Shown here in pieces: positions 1 through 8,100 of a DNA stretch of 41,396 nucleotides. Positions within the stretch are counted from its first letter, which is position 1, and every line of letters begins with the position of its first letter. The stretch is taken from contig JACPUD010000016.1 of NCBI GenBank assembly GCA_016192435.1, positions 1 to 41,396 on the forward strand, written 5' to 3'. A program made the position numbers and the translations under genes. The notes under the pieces were generated by a model, which ran no database searches, was not told the origin of the DNA, and saw only the letters and a list, made by a program, of their open reading frames with translations. This stretch comes from Rhodocyclales bacterium (GTDB lineage Bacteria; Pseudomonadota; Gammaproteobacteria; Burkholderiales; Rhodocyclaceae).

Positions 1-107
1 ATACACCCATCGCCTGCGACAATGTTTTCCACATCTTCGTCGACTCGAAGGCATCCTGGTGGGATGTCGGCGATGCGCATCCGCGCTTCGCCGGGCGCAA
101 GCCCTGA
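1..107 (+). CDS. C-terminal end of an unidentified protein (partial)
   Basis: An open frame enters from the left edge (first full codon at base 3) and stops with TGA at 105-107. It gives about 34 residues ending WWDVGDAHPRFAGRKP. Codon use is GC-rich like the neighbours and the stop lies 15 bases before the next start, so this is probably the tail of a real gene transcribed in the same direction. The fragment is too short to assign to a family. Confidence 0.45.
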   Translation, partial: TPIACDNVFHIFVDSKASWWDVGDAHPRFAGRKP

Positions 108-122
108 GGGCAGGAGGTGCCT

Positions 123-599
123 GTGCCGCCGAACTCGCTGACGGAACTGCAGAAGACCCGCGTTTTCTGCAAGGCCATGGTCAGGCGCCGCGCCGCGACT
201 TCCGGCGGCATGTCGCTGATCCCGATTCCGGGCGTGGACATCGCCGGCGACATCGGTCTGCTGCTCGAACTGATTCCGGCGATCAACCGTAAATTCGGTC
301 TGACGCCGGAGCAGATCGACGAGCTCGATCCGCGGCACAAGGTGCTGATCTATGCCATGCTGAAAAAGGTCGGCAGCGACCTGGCGGGGCGGGCGATCAC
401 CCGGCAACTCGCGGTTGCGGCTATGAAGAAAGTCGGCGTGCGCCTCGCCACCAGGCAGGTGCTCAAGTACCTCCCCGTCGCCGGGCAGGCCGCTGCCGTG
501 GCCCTCAGCGTGACGGCGATGATGTATCTGGGCAACTCGCATGTCGACGCCTGTTATGAAATTGCCAAGGGAGCAATCAGGAATGAATCAGGGGACTGA
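123..599 (+). CDS. small helical protein of unknown function
   Basis: 158 residues, not assigned to a family. GTG at 123 is chosen because AGGAGG lies five bases upstream (112-117). The protein is mostly helical, with a PIPGVD motif near residue 35 and a hydrophobic C-terminal stretch (about 118-140) that could touch or cross the membrane. The P-x-P-G-x-D motif followed by helices recalls the helical C-terminal part of DUF697/IRG-type GTPases, but no GTPase domain is present, so this is only a resemblance. It overlaps the next gene by 17 bases, which suggests co-transcription and translational coupling. Confidence 0.6.
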   Translation: MPPNSLTELQKTRVFCKAMVRRRAATSGGMSLIPIPGVDIAGDIGLLLELIPAINRKFGLTPEQIDELDPRHKVLIYAMLKKVGSDLAGRAITRQLAVAAMKKVGVRLATRQVLKYLPVAGQAAAVALSVTAMMYLGNSHVDACYEIAKGAIRNESGD

Positions 600-1143
600 G
601 CCAGCGAATTTCGCGATCCCGCAAGAACTGGAGACCCGGCGGTTGCGGCTGCGGATGTTCCGCGACGACGACTGGCGCGGACTGCACGAGCATTACGCCG
701 ATCCGGAATGCACGCGCTTCACCTTTCGCCGTGCTTTGACGGAAGCCGCGACCTGGCGCGCCATGGCCAGCATGGCCGGGCACTGGCTGCTGCGCGGCTA
801 TGGACCCTACGCGGTCGAGGAAAAGTCCTCGGGTACCGTGCTGGGCACGGTCGGGGCCTGGTATCCGATCGAATGGCCGGAGCCGGAAATCAAGTGGTCG
901 CTGGCGCGGCGGCACTGGGGCCAGGGCTACGCCAGCGAGGCGGTGCGCGCGGTGCAGCGCATGGCGCAGGACTGCCTGCCGCACCTGCGTCTGATCAGTC
1001 TGATCGACAGCCGCAACGAGGCCTCGATCCGGCTCGCGCTGGCGGTCGGCGCCGTGCTCGAACGCGAGATCGAATTCGCCGGTGCGCCTTTCCACGTGTA
1101 CCGTCATCCGGAAAAGCATCAGGCGTCGGAAACACAAACATGA
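583..1143 (+). CDS. GNAT family N-acetyltransferase
   Basis: 186 residues. The opening ETRRLRLRMFRDDD is the usual start of the RimJ/RimL-like branch of GNAT acetyltransferases, which move an acetyl group from acetyl-CoA to an amine, often a protein N-terminus. The segment around residues 95-125 (WSLARRHWGQGYASEAVRA) matches the acetyl-CoA pyrophosphate-binding motif A (R-x-x-G-x-G/A), and NEASIRLALAVGA near the C-terminus is the typical motif B. ATG 583 has AAGGGAG nine bases upstream; the gene overlaps both neighbours. The substrate cannot be read from the sequence. Confidence 0.88.
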   Translation: MNQGTEPANFAIPQELETRRLRLRMFRDDDWRGLHEHYADPECTRFTFRRALTEAATWRAMASMAGHWLLRGYGPYAVEEKSSGTVLGTVGAWYPIEWPEPEIKWSLARRHWGQGYASEAVRAVQRMAQDCLPHLRLISLIDSRNEASIRLALAVGAVLEREIEFAGAPFHVYRHPEKHQASETQT

Positions 1144-1910
1144 CATCGCGCGCCATCGTCGCCCTGCTGCCGGCGCTATTCGCCATTGAAGTCGCCGCGG
1201 CCGATTTGCCGGCGGGCAACTGCGCTGCGCCGCAGGCGGCGACGGATCTTTCCCGTTGCGATTTTTCGCGCAAGAAACTGGCGGGCAGGGATTTGCACGG
1301 CGCGCGGCTGGCCGGCGCCAAGCTGGAAGGCACGGATTTCAGCAAAGCCAACCTGTCCGCCGCCGACCTCAGCGGCAGCAATGCCAAATGGGCCAAGTTC
1401 ACCGGCGCCAATCTTGCCGGCGCGGCCCTGCGCAATGCCGACCTGTTTCATGCGACCTTCGACGACGGCGATCTGAGCGGCGCGAATCTCGCCGGCGCCA
1501 ACCTGTTCGGCGCCAACCTGATCAACACCCGGGCGCCGCGGGCCGATTTTTCCGGCGCCTACCTGAAGGACGTGCTGATGGAGGGGATCGACCTCTCGGG
1601 CGGCTCGATCCGCAACTGCTATGCGTTTCGCGGCGTGTTTTCCGGTGCCCGCCTGGTCGGCACCGATCTGTCCGGGGCCGACCTGACCGGCGCCGCGATG
1701 GAGCAGGCCGACTTCACGGATGCCCGGCTCAGGCAGACGCGGCTCAAGGGCGCCACCCTGCGCCAGGCGGTATTCTTCAATGCCGACATGCAGGATGCCG
1801 ACCTGGCCAATGCCGATGTCTGGAACGCCAGCTTCGACCGGGCGCTGAACCGCAGCGATTCGGTGCAGGAGGCTCTGGTCGAACCTTTCGTTGTCAGGGA
1901 ACGCCGGTAG
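1140..1910 (+). CDS. exported pentapeptide-repeat protein
   Basis: 256 residues. The ATG overlaps the stop of the acetyltransferase gene (ATGA), so translation is probably coupled. The first 21 residues form a signal peptide (hydrophobic core, cleavage likely after AVAA-type residues near 20), followed by a short spacer containing two cysteines. From about residue 45 to 245 the chain is a run of pentapeptides of the A(D/N)LxG type, the signature of a right-handed quadrilateral beta-helix. Such folds are scaffolds or protein mimics; the export signal makes a gyrase-protecting Qnr-type role unlikely. No catalytic motif is visible and the function is unknown. Confidence 0.85.
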   Translation: MTSRAIVALLPALFAIEVAAADLPAGNCAAPQAATDLSRCDFSRKKLAGRDLHGARLAGAKLEGTDFSKANLSAADLSGSNAKWAKFTGANLAGAALRNADLFHATFDDGDLSGANLAGANLFGANLINTRAPRADFSGAYLKDVLMEGIDLSGGSIRNCYAFRGVFSGARLVGTDLSGADLTGAAMEQADFTDARLRQTRLKGATLRQAVFFNADMQDADLANADVWNASFDRALNRSDSVQEALVEPFVVRERR

Positions 1911-1941
1911 TTCCCCGGCCTGCCAGCGCGGAGCACCCGGC

Positions 1942-2796
1942 ATGAACATGAGCGCAGAAAACCTGGCTTTCGAACTGCGCAGCGCCGACGGCGTAACCCT
2001 GGCGGGCCAGGCCTGGCTGCCGCCCCAGCCGCTGGCGGTGATCGCGGTGGTGCATGGCATCGCCGAGCATTCGGGTCGCTATGCCTTTCTCGCGGCAAGG
2101 GCCAATCGCCAGGGCATAGGCGTGGTCTCGGTGGATTTGCGCGGCCATGGCCGCTCGCCGGGCGAGCGTTCCTATGTCGAACGCTTCGACGACTATCTGC
2201 TGGACGTCGATGCACTGCTGACAACGGCGCAGGAATTTGCCGCGGGCCGCCCGCTGTTCCTCATGGGGCACAGCATGGGTGGCGCGATTGCCCTGCGCTG
2301 GCTGGCGCTGCGCCGGCAGCCGCTGGCGGGGGTGATTCTGTCGTCCGCCGCGCTGAAGATCGGCGGCGACGTGCCGCGCCTGCTGGTGGCGCTGGCGCCG
2401 CTGCTGTCGCGCTGGCTGCCGCACCTGCGCGGCAGCCGCCTCGATCCGACGCTGATCAGCCGCGATGCGGCGGCGGTGGCGGCCTATGTCGATGACCCGC
2501 TGGTCAGCCTACAGGCGCCGCCGGCGCGCACCGGGGCCGAGTTGCTGCGGATCATGGCGGCCAATCGCGCATCGGCGCCGGGGCTCGATGCGCCGGTGTA
2601 CCTGTTTCACGGCGATGCCGACCGGCTCACCGACCCGGCCGGCAGCCGGGAAATTTTCGACCTGTGGGGCGGCGCGGACCGCAGCCTGCGGCTGTGGTCC
2701 GGCAGCCGCCACGAGACGCTCAACGACCTGGACCGCGAGGACGTGGCGGCGGAGCTGCTGGACTGGGTGCGGGCGCATACCCCGAAGAGCGATTAG
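1942..2796 (+). CDS. alpha/beta hydrolase, monoacylglycerol lipase-like
   Basis: 284 residues. It carries the marks of the serine aminopeptidase S33 / monoglyceride lipase family (Hydrolase_4): the oxyanion-type motif HGIAEHSGRY near residue 38, the nucleophile elbow GHSMGG near residue 110, the acid residue in HGDADRLTDP near 220 and a late histidine in SRHETLND near 255. These families cleave acyl-glycerols or lysophospholipids. There is no signal peptide, so it is probably cytoplasmic or loosely membrane-associated. The start is the ATG at 1942; another in-frame ATG lies two codons later. The true substrate is unknown. Confidence 0.88.
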   Translation: MNMSAENLAFELRSADGVTLAGQAWLPPQPLAVIAVVHGIAEHSGRYAFLAARANRQGIGVVSVDLRGHGRSPGERSYVERFDDYLLDVDALLTTAQEFAAGRPLFLMGHSMGGAIALRWLALRRQPLAGVILSSAALKIGGDVPRLLVALAPLLSRWLPHLRGSRLDPTLISRDAAAVAAYVDDPLVSLQAPPARTGAELLRIMAANRASAPGLDAPVYLFHGDADRLTDPAGSREIFDLWGGADRSLRLWSGSRHETLNDLDREDVAAELLDWVRAHTPKSD

Positions 2797-2936
2797 ATCA
2801 TTGGCGTTGCGATTCTGGCCCGGCGCCGGAGCTTGCCATTCGCCGCGCAACGTCCGATGAACTATGGTTGTATTAACGCTTATGCTGCCAATGACTGCAC
2901 TTCCGACGATGAAATAACGCAAATGCGAATTGAACA

Positions 2937-3030
2937 CCCGCCCCCCTTCGCCCCCCTCGCGGGGGGTTCCTGGTTGGCTCGCTGCGCTCGAATGTTGCAG
3001 GGCGCACTCATTGGTGCGTTTCACGTTAAA
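2937..3030 (+). repeat. dispersed ~94-base repeat, copy A
   Basis: Starts with a C-rich block and a hairpin at 2951-2966 (six C, TCGC, six G), continues with GGCTCGCTGCGCTCGA and ends with CGTTTCACGTTAAA. A second copy in inverted orientation lies at 29857-29947 with the same beginning, middle and end but a different stretch of about 25 bases before the last block. It fills most of the gap before the DUF3014-type gene. No coding sequence is seen in 2797-3088. Confidence 0.8.
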
Positions 3031-3088
3031 GGGGCCTTCGGGGCCGCTACGCCTGGCTTGTCCTGCAACCATTGAAGGAGATCGCATC

Positions 3089-3871
3089 ATGCAAAAAACA
3101 ACACTATGGGGGGCGGCAGCCGCCGTGCTGATCGGCGCTGGTGCGGCAGCCTATTATTTCCTGCAGGATGAGCCGCCGCCGCCGGCTCCAGCGCCAAAAA
3201 TTGCGCGCGATCCGGTGCGGGCGGCGCCTGCGCCGGTTGTGGCGCCGACCATACGCCATCCGCTCGCCGGCGTAACGGCCACGGGTCTGCCCGATCTGGA
3301 GCAGAGCGATGCGCCCCTGCTGCAGGCGCTGGACGAATTGCTGGGCAAGAAATGGCGGGCCTATTACTTCCCCGAAAGTGTGGTCCGGCGCATCGTCGCC
3401 ACCGTGGATAATCTTCCGCGCCAGCGCCTGCCGGCCGATGTGATGCCGTTCAAGCGCGTACCCAAGGCTTTCGTCACGACGGGCAAGGGCGATTCACTGG
3501 CGATCGGCGCGCGCAATTCTGCTCGCTATGCCGCCTATGTGTCGGTCGTTGCCGCGCTCGATGCGGCGAAACTGGTCGCGGTGTATGTGCGCTTCTATCC
3601 GCTGTTCCAGAAGGCCTACGAGGAGTTGGGGAACCCGAAGGCCTATTTCAACGATCGCCTGGTCGCAGCCATCGACGACCTGCTGGCTGCGCCGGAACTT
3701 GCCGGACCGGTCAAACTGGTGCGGCCGCTGCTGCATTACGAGTTCGCCGATCCCGCGCTGGAAGCGCGCTCCGCCGGCCAGAAGATCATGATCCGGATGG
3801 GCAACGACAACGCCGCCAGGGTCAAAGCCAAGTTGCGCGAGGTCCGCAAGCTGGTGGCGACCGGAGGATGA
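3089..3871 (+). CDS. DUF3014-type membrane-anchored protein
   Basis: 260 residues. ATG 3089 is preceded by GAAGGAG at a good distance. A single transmembrane segment (about residues 6-26, ending AAAYYFL) is followed by a proline-rich linker and then a globular domain with LLGKKW, RRIVATVDNLPR and RLPADVMPFKRVP, which I recognise as the DUF3014 family found in many proteobacteria. The topology (short cytoplasmic N-terminus, proline-rich linker, periplasmic domain) suggests an envelope role, but no activity is known for the family. It stands alone between a repeat and a possible terminator. Confidence 0.8.
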   Translation: MQKTTLWGAAAAVLIGAGAAAYYFLQDEPPPPAPAPKIARDPVRAAPAPVVAPTIRHPLAGVTATGLPDLEQSDAPLLQALDELLGKKWRAYYFPESVVRRIVATVDNLPRQRLPADVMPFKRVPKAFVTTGKGDSLAIGARNSARYAAYVSVVAALDAAKLVAVYVRFYPLFQKAYEELGNPKAYFNDRLVAAIDDLLAAPELAGPVKLVRPLLHYEFADPALEARSAGQKIMIRMGNDNAARVKAKLREVRKLVATGG

Positions 3872-4237
3872 ACTCGCCAAATGGGGAAATAAAACAAACC
3901 ACTTCAAGAGTTGGGTTTTTAGTCTTATAGTTAACCTATCACGAACACACGGGGCGAAACCCTGCTTCGCGTGTTTTCCCGAGCCGGTGCCAAAGCGCCT
4001 GCTCTCCCTGCGGATCGGGAGCAACTCCCGGCTGCACTGTGATGGGGTCGGTGGATTCTGCCCTCAAGGCTAGGATCGGCCGACCCGGTTTTCTTCGTTG
4101 TCTCTCCACGGCAGGCGCATGCCACGACAAGTGGCGCGTTGGCCGTTCGAGGCGCGAGATGAAATCCATGATCTTGGCGCGGCTTTGTTTCTCGCTTGAA
4201 GAAACGCCGCGCCGCACAGGCGAGGGAGCAGGGAGTA
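3872..4237 (+). other. 366-base structured leader upstream of rnfB
   Basis: No convincing gene. The plus strand holds several inverted repeats: CGGGAG (4016-4021) with CTCCCG (4025-4030), where the same GGGAG could pair instead with CTCCC at 4004-4008; GGGTCGG (4045-4051) with CCGACCC (4080-4086); and a strong hairpin with arms GGCGCGGC (4176-4183) and GCCGCGCC (4206-4213), extended inside by GTTTC/GAAAC. The last hairpin ends 24 bases before the rnfB start. This could be an untranslated leader with a control role. It matches no riboswitch class I can name. Confidence 0.4.
3896..3920 (+). terminator. possible Rho-independent terminator after the DUF3014-type gene
   Basis: AAACC-ACT, loop TCAAG, AGT, two-base bulge, GGTTT, running into a T-tract at 3916-3920. 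The stem is short and AT-rich, so strength is uncertain. Confidence 0.45.
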
Positions 4238-5116
4238 GTGGAGTCGTTGTCCAATCTGGCAGTTGCAGGCGCTTTCATGGCGGGGCTGGGCGTGGTCCTG
4301 GCGCTGCTGCTGGCCTTTGCCAACAAGAAGCTTTACGTCTATGAAGACCCGCGCATCGGCGAGGTTGAGGACCTGCTGCCGAAGTCGAATTGCGGGGCCT
4401 GCGGCCAGGCCGGCTGCCGCGATTTCGCCGAGAAGGTGGTCGGCGGCGACATCATTCCCGCGCAGTGCACGGTCAGTACGCCGCAGCAGCGCCAGGGCAT
4501 TGCCGACCTGCTCGGCGTCGCCGCCGGCACCATGGAGAAAAAAGTGGCGCGCCTGGCCTGCGGTGGCGGCCGTCATGTGGCCTTCCTGCGCGCGCGCTAC
4601 GAGGGCCTCAAGACCTGCCGCGCGGCGGCCGTGGTCTCCGGCGGCGGCAAGGAGTGCGCCTGGGGTTGCCTCGGCCTGGCCGACTGCGCCACAGCCTGCA
4701 CCTTCGATGCCATCGCCATGGATGGCCACGGCCTGCCGGTGGTCGATAGCGAGAAGTGTTCGGCCTGCAACGACTGCGTCGAGGTCTGTCCCAAGGGCCT
4801 GTTCAGCCTGGAACCGGTCAGCCACCGCCTCTGGGTGGCGTGCAAGAACCAGGCCGACGGCGACACCGCCGAGGCTTCCTGCGAGGTGGCCTGCACCGCC
4901 TGCGGCAAGTGCGTCGCCGATGCGCCGCAGAAGCTGATGCAACTGGTCGGCCAACTGGCCGTGGTCAATTACGACTGGAACGACCGCGCCACGCGCGCAC
5001 CCATCGAACGCTGCCCGACCGGCGCCATCGTCTGGTTCGAAACCCCCGACCGGCCGGTCAAGGGCGCCGCCGCCAAGAAAATCCTGCGCAACGATCCGTT
5101 GCCCCTGCATTATTGA
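4238..5116 (+). CDS. rnfB: Rnf electron-transport complex subunit B (RnfB)
   Basis: 292 residues. RnfB is the iron-sulfur entry subunit of the Rnf complex, which couples electron flow between ferredoxin and NAD to ion transport. An N-terminal membrane helix (about residues 8-28) is followed by the four-cysteine cluster domain C52, C55, C60 and C77 and by ferredoxin-type motifs, including CSACNDCVEVCP near 174 and CTACGKC near 217. GTG 4238 is preferred because GAGGGAG lies nine bases upstream and it begins just before the membrane helix; a TTG at 4196 would add 14 residues and fall inside a strong hairpin. It opens the rnf operon and is separated from the other rnf genes by the large PFOR gene. 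Confidence 0.93.
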   Translation: MESLSNLAVAGAFMAGLGVVLALLLAFANKKLYVYEDPRIGEVEDLLPKSNCGACGQAGCRDFAEKVVGGDIIPAQCTVSTPQQRQGIADLLGVAAGTMEKKVARLACGGGRHVAFLRARYEGLKTCRAAAVVSGGGKECAWGCLGLADCATACTFDAIAMDGHGLPVVDSEKCSACNDCVEVCPKGLFSLEPVSHRLWVACKNQADGDTAEASCEVACTACGKCVADAPQKLMQLVGQLAVVNYDWNDRATRAPIERCPTGAIVWFETPDRPVKGAAAKKILRNDPLPLHY

Positions 5117-5139
5117 ATTCGCATTGTTAGGAAGCTGCC

Positions 5140-8100
5140 ATGCCCATCACGCTGATCAAGAAAATCTTCTCCTCCACGCTGCTTGAGTCCGGCAGCGCCG
5201 GCGTCGATGCAAAGTCGGTCAAGTACCCCGGCCTGCGCGACGCGGTCGACGGCAACACCGCCGTGATCCATGTCGAGCGCGAGGCGTCCGACGCCGCCGG
5301 CGCCTACCCGATCACGCCTTCGACGCAGATGGGCGAGTACTGGGCGGAGGAGGTCGCCGCCGGGCATCTGAACATTTCCGACCGGCCGCTGATTTTCATC
5401 GAGCCCGAATCCGAGCACGCCGCCGCCGGCGTTACCGCCGGCATGGCCATGACCGGCCTGCGCGCGGTCAATTTCTCGTCCGGCCAGGGCGTTGCCTTCA
5501 TGCACGAGTCGCTCTACGCCGCGGTCGGCAAGCGCCTGCCCTATGTGCTCAACATGGGCTGTCGCGCCATCACCAAGGTCTCGCTCAACGTCCATGCCGG
5601 CCACGACGACTATCACTGCATCGACGACACCGGCTTCATCCAGGTCATGGCCAAGAACGCCACCGCGGCCGCCGACCTCAACCTGATCGCGCGCAAGCTC
5701 GCCGAGCTGTCGCTGACGCCGGCGATCATCGGCCAGGACGGCTTCCTCACCACCCACCTGATCGAATCGGCGCTGCTGCCCGAGCGCGAACTGGTGGCCG
5801 AGTATCTGGGCAAGCCCGATGACCTGATCGACACGCCGACGCCGGCGCAGCAGATGCTGTTCGGGCCGAAGCGCCGCCGCGTGCCAGCGATCTGGGACGT
5901 GGACAGCCCGGTGGTATCGGGCACGGTGCAGAACCAGGACGCCTACATGCAGGCCACGGCGGGCCAGCGCCCGTATTTCTTCGACCACATCGAAGCCCTT
6001 GCCGACGGCTGCATGGACCAGTTCGCCGCACTGACCGGGCGCCGCTACCAGCGCGTCGCCGGATTCAAGGTCGACGATGCCGATTACATCATCCTCGGCA
6101 TGGGCAGCATGATCGTGCAGGCCGAAGCGGTCGCCGACTATCTGCGCGAGACGCGCAAGCTCAAGGTCGGCGTGGTCGACCTGACCATGTTCCGTCCCTT
6201 CCCCGGCGACCTGCTGGGGCATGTGCTGCGCGGCAAAAAGGGTGTGGCGGTGCTGGAGCGCACCGACCAGCCGCTGGCCGAAGACCTGCCGGTGATCCGC
6301 GAACTGCGCGCGGTGCTGATGAAGTGCGTCGAAAATGGCATGGCGGCGACCCAGGGCCAGGGCGGCGAACTGCCATTCCCCGGATATGCCAGCTACGGCG
6401 CGGGCGAGCTGCCGCGCCTGTATTCGGGCTGTTACGGCCTCGGTTCGCGCGACCTGCAGCCCGAGGCGTTGATCGGCACGGTGGAGAACATGCTGCCGGA
6501 TGGAGCGCAGCGCAAGTTCTTCTACCTTTCGGTCGATTTCGCCCGCGATCCGATCAATCCCAAGGACGAGGTACATCAGCAGGATATCGCCGACAAGTAT
6601 CCGCGCATCCGCGAACTGGGCGTGCGCGGCTCGGAGAATCCCAACCTCTTGCCCAAGGGCGCGATCACCGTGCGCATGCACTCGGTCGGCGGCTGGGGCG
6701 CCATCACCACCGGCAAGAACCTGGCGATGACCTTGTTCGAACTGCTCGGCTGGGACATCAAGGCCAATCCCAAGTACGGTTCGGAGAAGAAGGGCCAGCC
6801 GACCACCTACTACCTCTCGGCGGCGCCGGAACCGATCCGCATCAACTGCGAATACACCTATGTCGATGTCGTGCTCTCGCCCGACCCGGCGGTGTTCGGC
6901 CACAGCAATCCGCTTTCGGGTCTGAAAAAGGGCGGCTTCTTCATCATCCAGTCCAATCTCGGCGGCGAGACCTGGGCCAGCTTCCCGCTCTGGGCGCAGA
7001 AGTTCATCGTCGACAACGAGATTCGCGTGTTCTACCTCGATGCCTTCCAGATCGCCCGCGACGAGGCCGGCGCGGCGGAACTGCAGTTGCGCATGCAGGG
7101 CATCGCCTTCCAGGGCGCCTTCTTCGCCGCCAGTCCGACCATGGCCAACGCCGGGCTGACCGAGGATGCGCTGTTCACGGCGATCGAGGCGCAGCTGCAG
7201 GCCAAGTTCGGCGGCAAGGGCGCGCGCGTGGTGGCCGACAACCTGCGCGTGGTGCGCCGCGGCTACACCGAGCTGACCGAGATCACCGAGAAGGAAGTCG
7301 GCGTCACGCGCAAGACTTTCGTCAAGAAGGATGCCGGCCTGCCGGTGATGCTGCAGCAGATGCCGGCCAGCGACGGCAAGATCGCCGACATCCACCGCTT
7401 CTGGGAACAGACCGGCAACTTCTACCTGACCGGCCGCGGCAACGACAACCTGGTCGATCCCTTCATCGGCATGTCGCTGGTGCCGGCCGCCACCGGCGTC
7501 TATCGCGACATGACGGGCATCCGCTTCGAGCACCCGAAATGGATCGCGGAGAACTGCACGGCCTGCGGCAACTGCTACACGGAATGTCCGGACTCGGCGA
7601 TTCCGGGCCTGGTCAGTTCGGTCTCCGACGTGCTGGCGACGGCCTTGAACCGCATCGAAACCTCGGGCACGCCGACGCGCTTCCTGCGCCGCGCCGTGCG
7701 CAGCGTCGAGAAGAAGCTGCGGGCGCTGGTGGACCACCACGGCGGTGCCGTGCGTCCGCTGTTCGACATCGCCATCGACGAGGTCATCGCCGAGGCGCCC
7801 GACGCGGATCGCGCCGGCCTGGCGGCCGAGTTCACCCAGTTGCAGATCCAGCTCGGCGGCTTCCAGTTCGGCACCACCAAGCCCTACTGGGGCCAGATGG
7901 AGAAGAAGGCCAAGGGCAGCGGCGGGCTCTTCTCGATCACCGTCAACCCGTACACCTGCAAGGGCTGCGCGCTGTGCGTGACGGTCTGCGAGGACAACGC
8001 GCTGGAAATGGTGACGCAGACCGAGGAATCGGTCGATCGCCTGCGCCGCGACTGGAACACCTGGCTGGAACTGCCGACCACGCCCAAGGAATACAGCCGC

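Noticed and set aside
3939-4217. Minus-strand frame of 92 codons upstream of rnfB
   Set aside because: No ribosome site, no recognisable domain, and the DNA is better described by its hairpins. Kept only as part of the structured leader.
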